In this document: positions 4,229 to 5,726 of the stretch, piece by piece
Numbering within the stretch: position 1 is the stretch's first letter
Layout of the letters: every line of letters begins with the position of its first letter
From: Clostridia bacterium
Lineage (GTDB): Bacteria; Bacillota_A; Clostridia; Oscillospirales; Butyricicoccaceae
NCBI GenBank assembly: GCA_017421885.1
Contig: JAFOHJ010000023.1
Span: 1 to 5,726 of the forward strand
Length of the DNA stretch: 5,726 bases
Direction: 5' to 3'
Translations under genes and position numbers: made by a program
The notes under the pieces: model-generated
Databases searched by the model: none
What the model saw: the letters and a program-made list of their open reading frames with translations, nothing else
What the model was told of the DNA's origin: nothing

Positions 4229-5726
4229 TTATTCAACTGTGACCGATTTTGCAAGGTTTCTGGGCTTGTCGATGTCGCAGCCTCTGAATACGCCTACATA
4301 GTAGGCATAGAACTGAACGGGGATGATCGAAAGCGATGCTGCCATAAAGAAGGGGCACTTTGAGATCTTAACCACATGGTCGCACATATCGGGATCGATG
4401 TCAAAGTCGCCATTAGTAACAAGGATGACCTTGGCGCCTCTTGCCTTGACCGACTTGATGTTGGATATCTGCTTCTCATAGAGGCTCTCCTCACAAGCCA
4501 GCGCTACGACAGGAGTTCCCTCCTCGATAAGGGAAATGGGGCCATGCTTAAGCTCGCCGCCTGCATAGGCCTCGCTGTGAACATATGCGATCTCCTTGAG
4601 CTTGAGCGAACCCTCCTGGCAGGCCATATAGTCGATGCCGCGGCCGATGAAGAAAGAGTCGTTGCGCTCGTGATAGAGCTTTGCCAGCTCTTCCATTGTC
4701 TCGCGGGATCCCAGTGTTTCCTCGATCATATCGGGGAGAGCACGGAGATCACGGCAATAACCTGCGATCTGCTCGTCAGACAGAGTGCCTCTTGCCTTTG
4801 CGGCTGTAAGGGCCAGCAGATACATTACCGACAGCTGAGCCGAATATGCCTTTGTTGTGGCAACGGCGATTTCGGGACCTGCCCATGTATAGATAACATG
4901 GTCAGCTTCGCGTGCTGCCGAAGATGCCAGAACATTAACTACAGCAATGGTCTTTGCACCTCTTGCCTTTGCCTCTCTCATTGCAGCAAGAGTGTCGGCT
5001 GTTTCGCCCGACTGGCTGATAACGAGGCAGATATCATTCTCATCGATGATGGGGTCAGAATATCTGAACTCCGATGCTACATTTGCAACAACGGGGATCC
5101 TTGCAAGGCGCTCGAAGGCGATCTTGCCGGCCATACCTGCATAGAAGGCCGAGCCGCAGGCAACGATGTGGATGTTTCGTACATTCTTGAAGACATCGGC
5201 GCCTACGCCCTCTTCCATAAGGTTGGGCATATCATTATCTGTGATCCTCGATGTGATGGTGTTTCTGACCGCCTTGGGCTGCTCCATGATCTCCTTGATC
5301 ATAAAGTGATCATAGCCTTCCTTCTGTGCACCCTGGATGTCCCAGTTAACTGTCTGAACTTCCTTTTCAATGGCGTTGCCTTCGCTGTCAAAGACCTCGA
5401 CGCTGTCGGGCTTGACTCTGACGATCTCGTTATCGCCGACAACGATAAAGTCCTTGGTGATGCTCATGATGGCGGGGATATCGGAGGCGATCATATTCTC
5501 GCCCTTGCCGAGGCCGACGATAAGGGGATTATCCTGCCTTGTGCAGATCATCTCGTCCTTATTGTCACTGCAGGTGACTGCGATAGCATAGCTGCCGCGC
5601 AAGTGCTTGCAGGTCTCCATCATAGCCTCAAGGCCGTTGCCCTTATAGAACTTCGAGAACAGATGTGCAACTACCTCCGAGTCGGTGTCGCTCTTGAACT
5701 CTACGCCCTCTGCAACAAGAGCTGTC
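4229..5726 (-). CDS. glmS: Glutamine-fructose-6-phosphate aminotransferase (isomerizing), N-terminus outside window
   Basis: GlmS converts fructose-6-phosphate and glutamine into glucosamine-6-phosphate and glutamate, the first step toward UDP-GlcNAc for peptidoglycan. The frame is open to the right edge; 498 residues are present. About 108-110 N-terminal residues, including the catalytic Cys1, lie outside. The fragment opens inside the glutaminase domain with FKSDTDSEVVAHL (10-22), whose second Asp corresponds to the glutamine-binding Asp123 of the E. coli enzyme. The first SIS domain has ACGSAF (189-194) and SQSGETADT (237-245). The second has KLKEI (375-379), ELKHGP with His394, and the hallmark C-terminus DKPRNLAKSVTVE with Lys493. 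The spacings Glu378-His394 (16) and His394-Lys493 (99) equal those of E. coli Glu488, His504 and Lys603, so the isomerase site is intact. The Met at 5623 is internal, not a start. Any glmS ribozyme leader would lie beyond the window. Confidence 0.97.
   Translation of the reverse strand, partial: TALVAEGVEFKSDTDSEVVAHLFSKFYKGNGLEAMMETCKHLRGSYAIAVTCSDNKDEMICTRQDNPLIVGLGKGENMIASDIPAIMSITKDFIVVGDNEIVRVKPDSVEVFDSEGNAIEKEVQTVNWDIQGAQKEGYDHFMIKEIMEQPKAVRNTITSRITDNDMPNLMEEGVGADVFKNVRNIHIVACGSAFYAGMAGKIAFERLARIPVVANVASEFRYSDPIIDENDICLVISQSGETADTLAAMREAKARGAKTIAVVNVLASSAAREADHVIYTWAGPEIAVATTKAYSAQLSVMYLLALTAAKARGTLSDEQIAGYCRDLRALPDMIEETLGSRETMEELAKLYHERNDSFFIGRGIDYMACQEGSLKLKEIAYVHSEAYAGGELKHGPISLIEEGTPVVALACEESLYEKQISNIKSVKARGAKVILVTNGDFDIDPDMCDHVVKISKCPFFMAASLSIIPVQFYAYYVGVFRGCDIDKPRNLAKSVTVE

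Noticed and set aside
5621..5623. ATG at 5623 as the start of glmS
   Set aside because: The frame continues upstream to the window edge and encodes conserved glutaminase-domain sequence (SDTDSEVVAHL), so this Met is internal.

Overview
The window looks like ordinary chromosomal sequence from a Firmicute, most likely class Clostridia. The support is a SigH-like sigma factor, strong GGAGG-type Shine-Dalgarno sites, extended -10 promoters of the SigA type, AT-rich intergenic regions between moderately GC genes, and Firmicutes-type protein families. I cannot assign genus or species from sequence alone. No mobile element, CRISPR array, tRNA, rRNA or integration scar is visible.

Layout, left to right. 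(1) The 3' end of a membrane protein gene on the + strand (1-255) ends before a strong hairpin at 310-339. (2) A diacylglycerol-kinase-family lipid kinase lies on the - strand (361-1257) and converges on that hairpin. (3) A 223-base divergent intergenic region (1258-1480) carries two back-to-back extended -10 promoters. One drives the lipid kinase leftward and one drives a large amidohydrolase rightward. (4) The YtcJ-like amidohydrolase (1481-3085, +) ends before a second strong hairpin (3151-3175). That hairpin is shared with the convergent gene on the other side. (5) On the - strand, from right to left, come glmS (4229 to beyond the right edge, N-terminus missing), a terminator, a near-consensus SigA promoter, a SigH-like sigma factor with a TTG start (3547-4092), and a small double zinc-ribbon protein (3205-3483).

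Functionally, glmS supplies glucosamine-6-phosphate for peptidoglycan, and the lipid kinase probably recycles diacylglycerol into phospholipid or phosphorylates a related lipid. The sigma factor and the zinc-ribbon protein lie in the same direction 63 bases apart and may be co-transcribed, although a stem-loop over the sigma factor stop codon could limit read-through. The amidohydrolase appears to be a stand-alone transcription unit whose substrate cannot be read from sequence. I did not find a convincing undescribed system. The most interesting points are the sigma factor/zinc-ribbon pair with its intervening stem-loop, the compact terminator-promoter junction in front of the sigma gene, and the unassigned membrane protein at the left edge.
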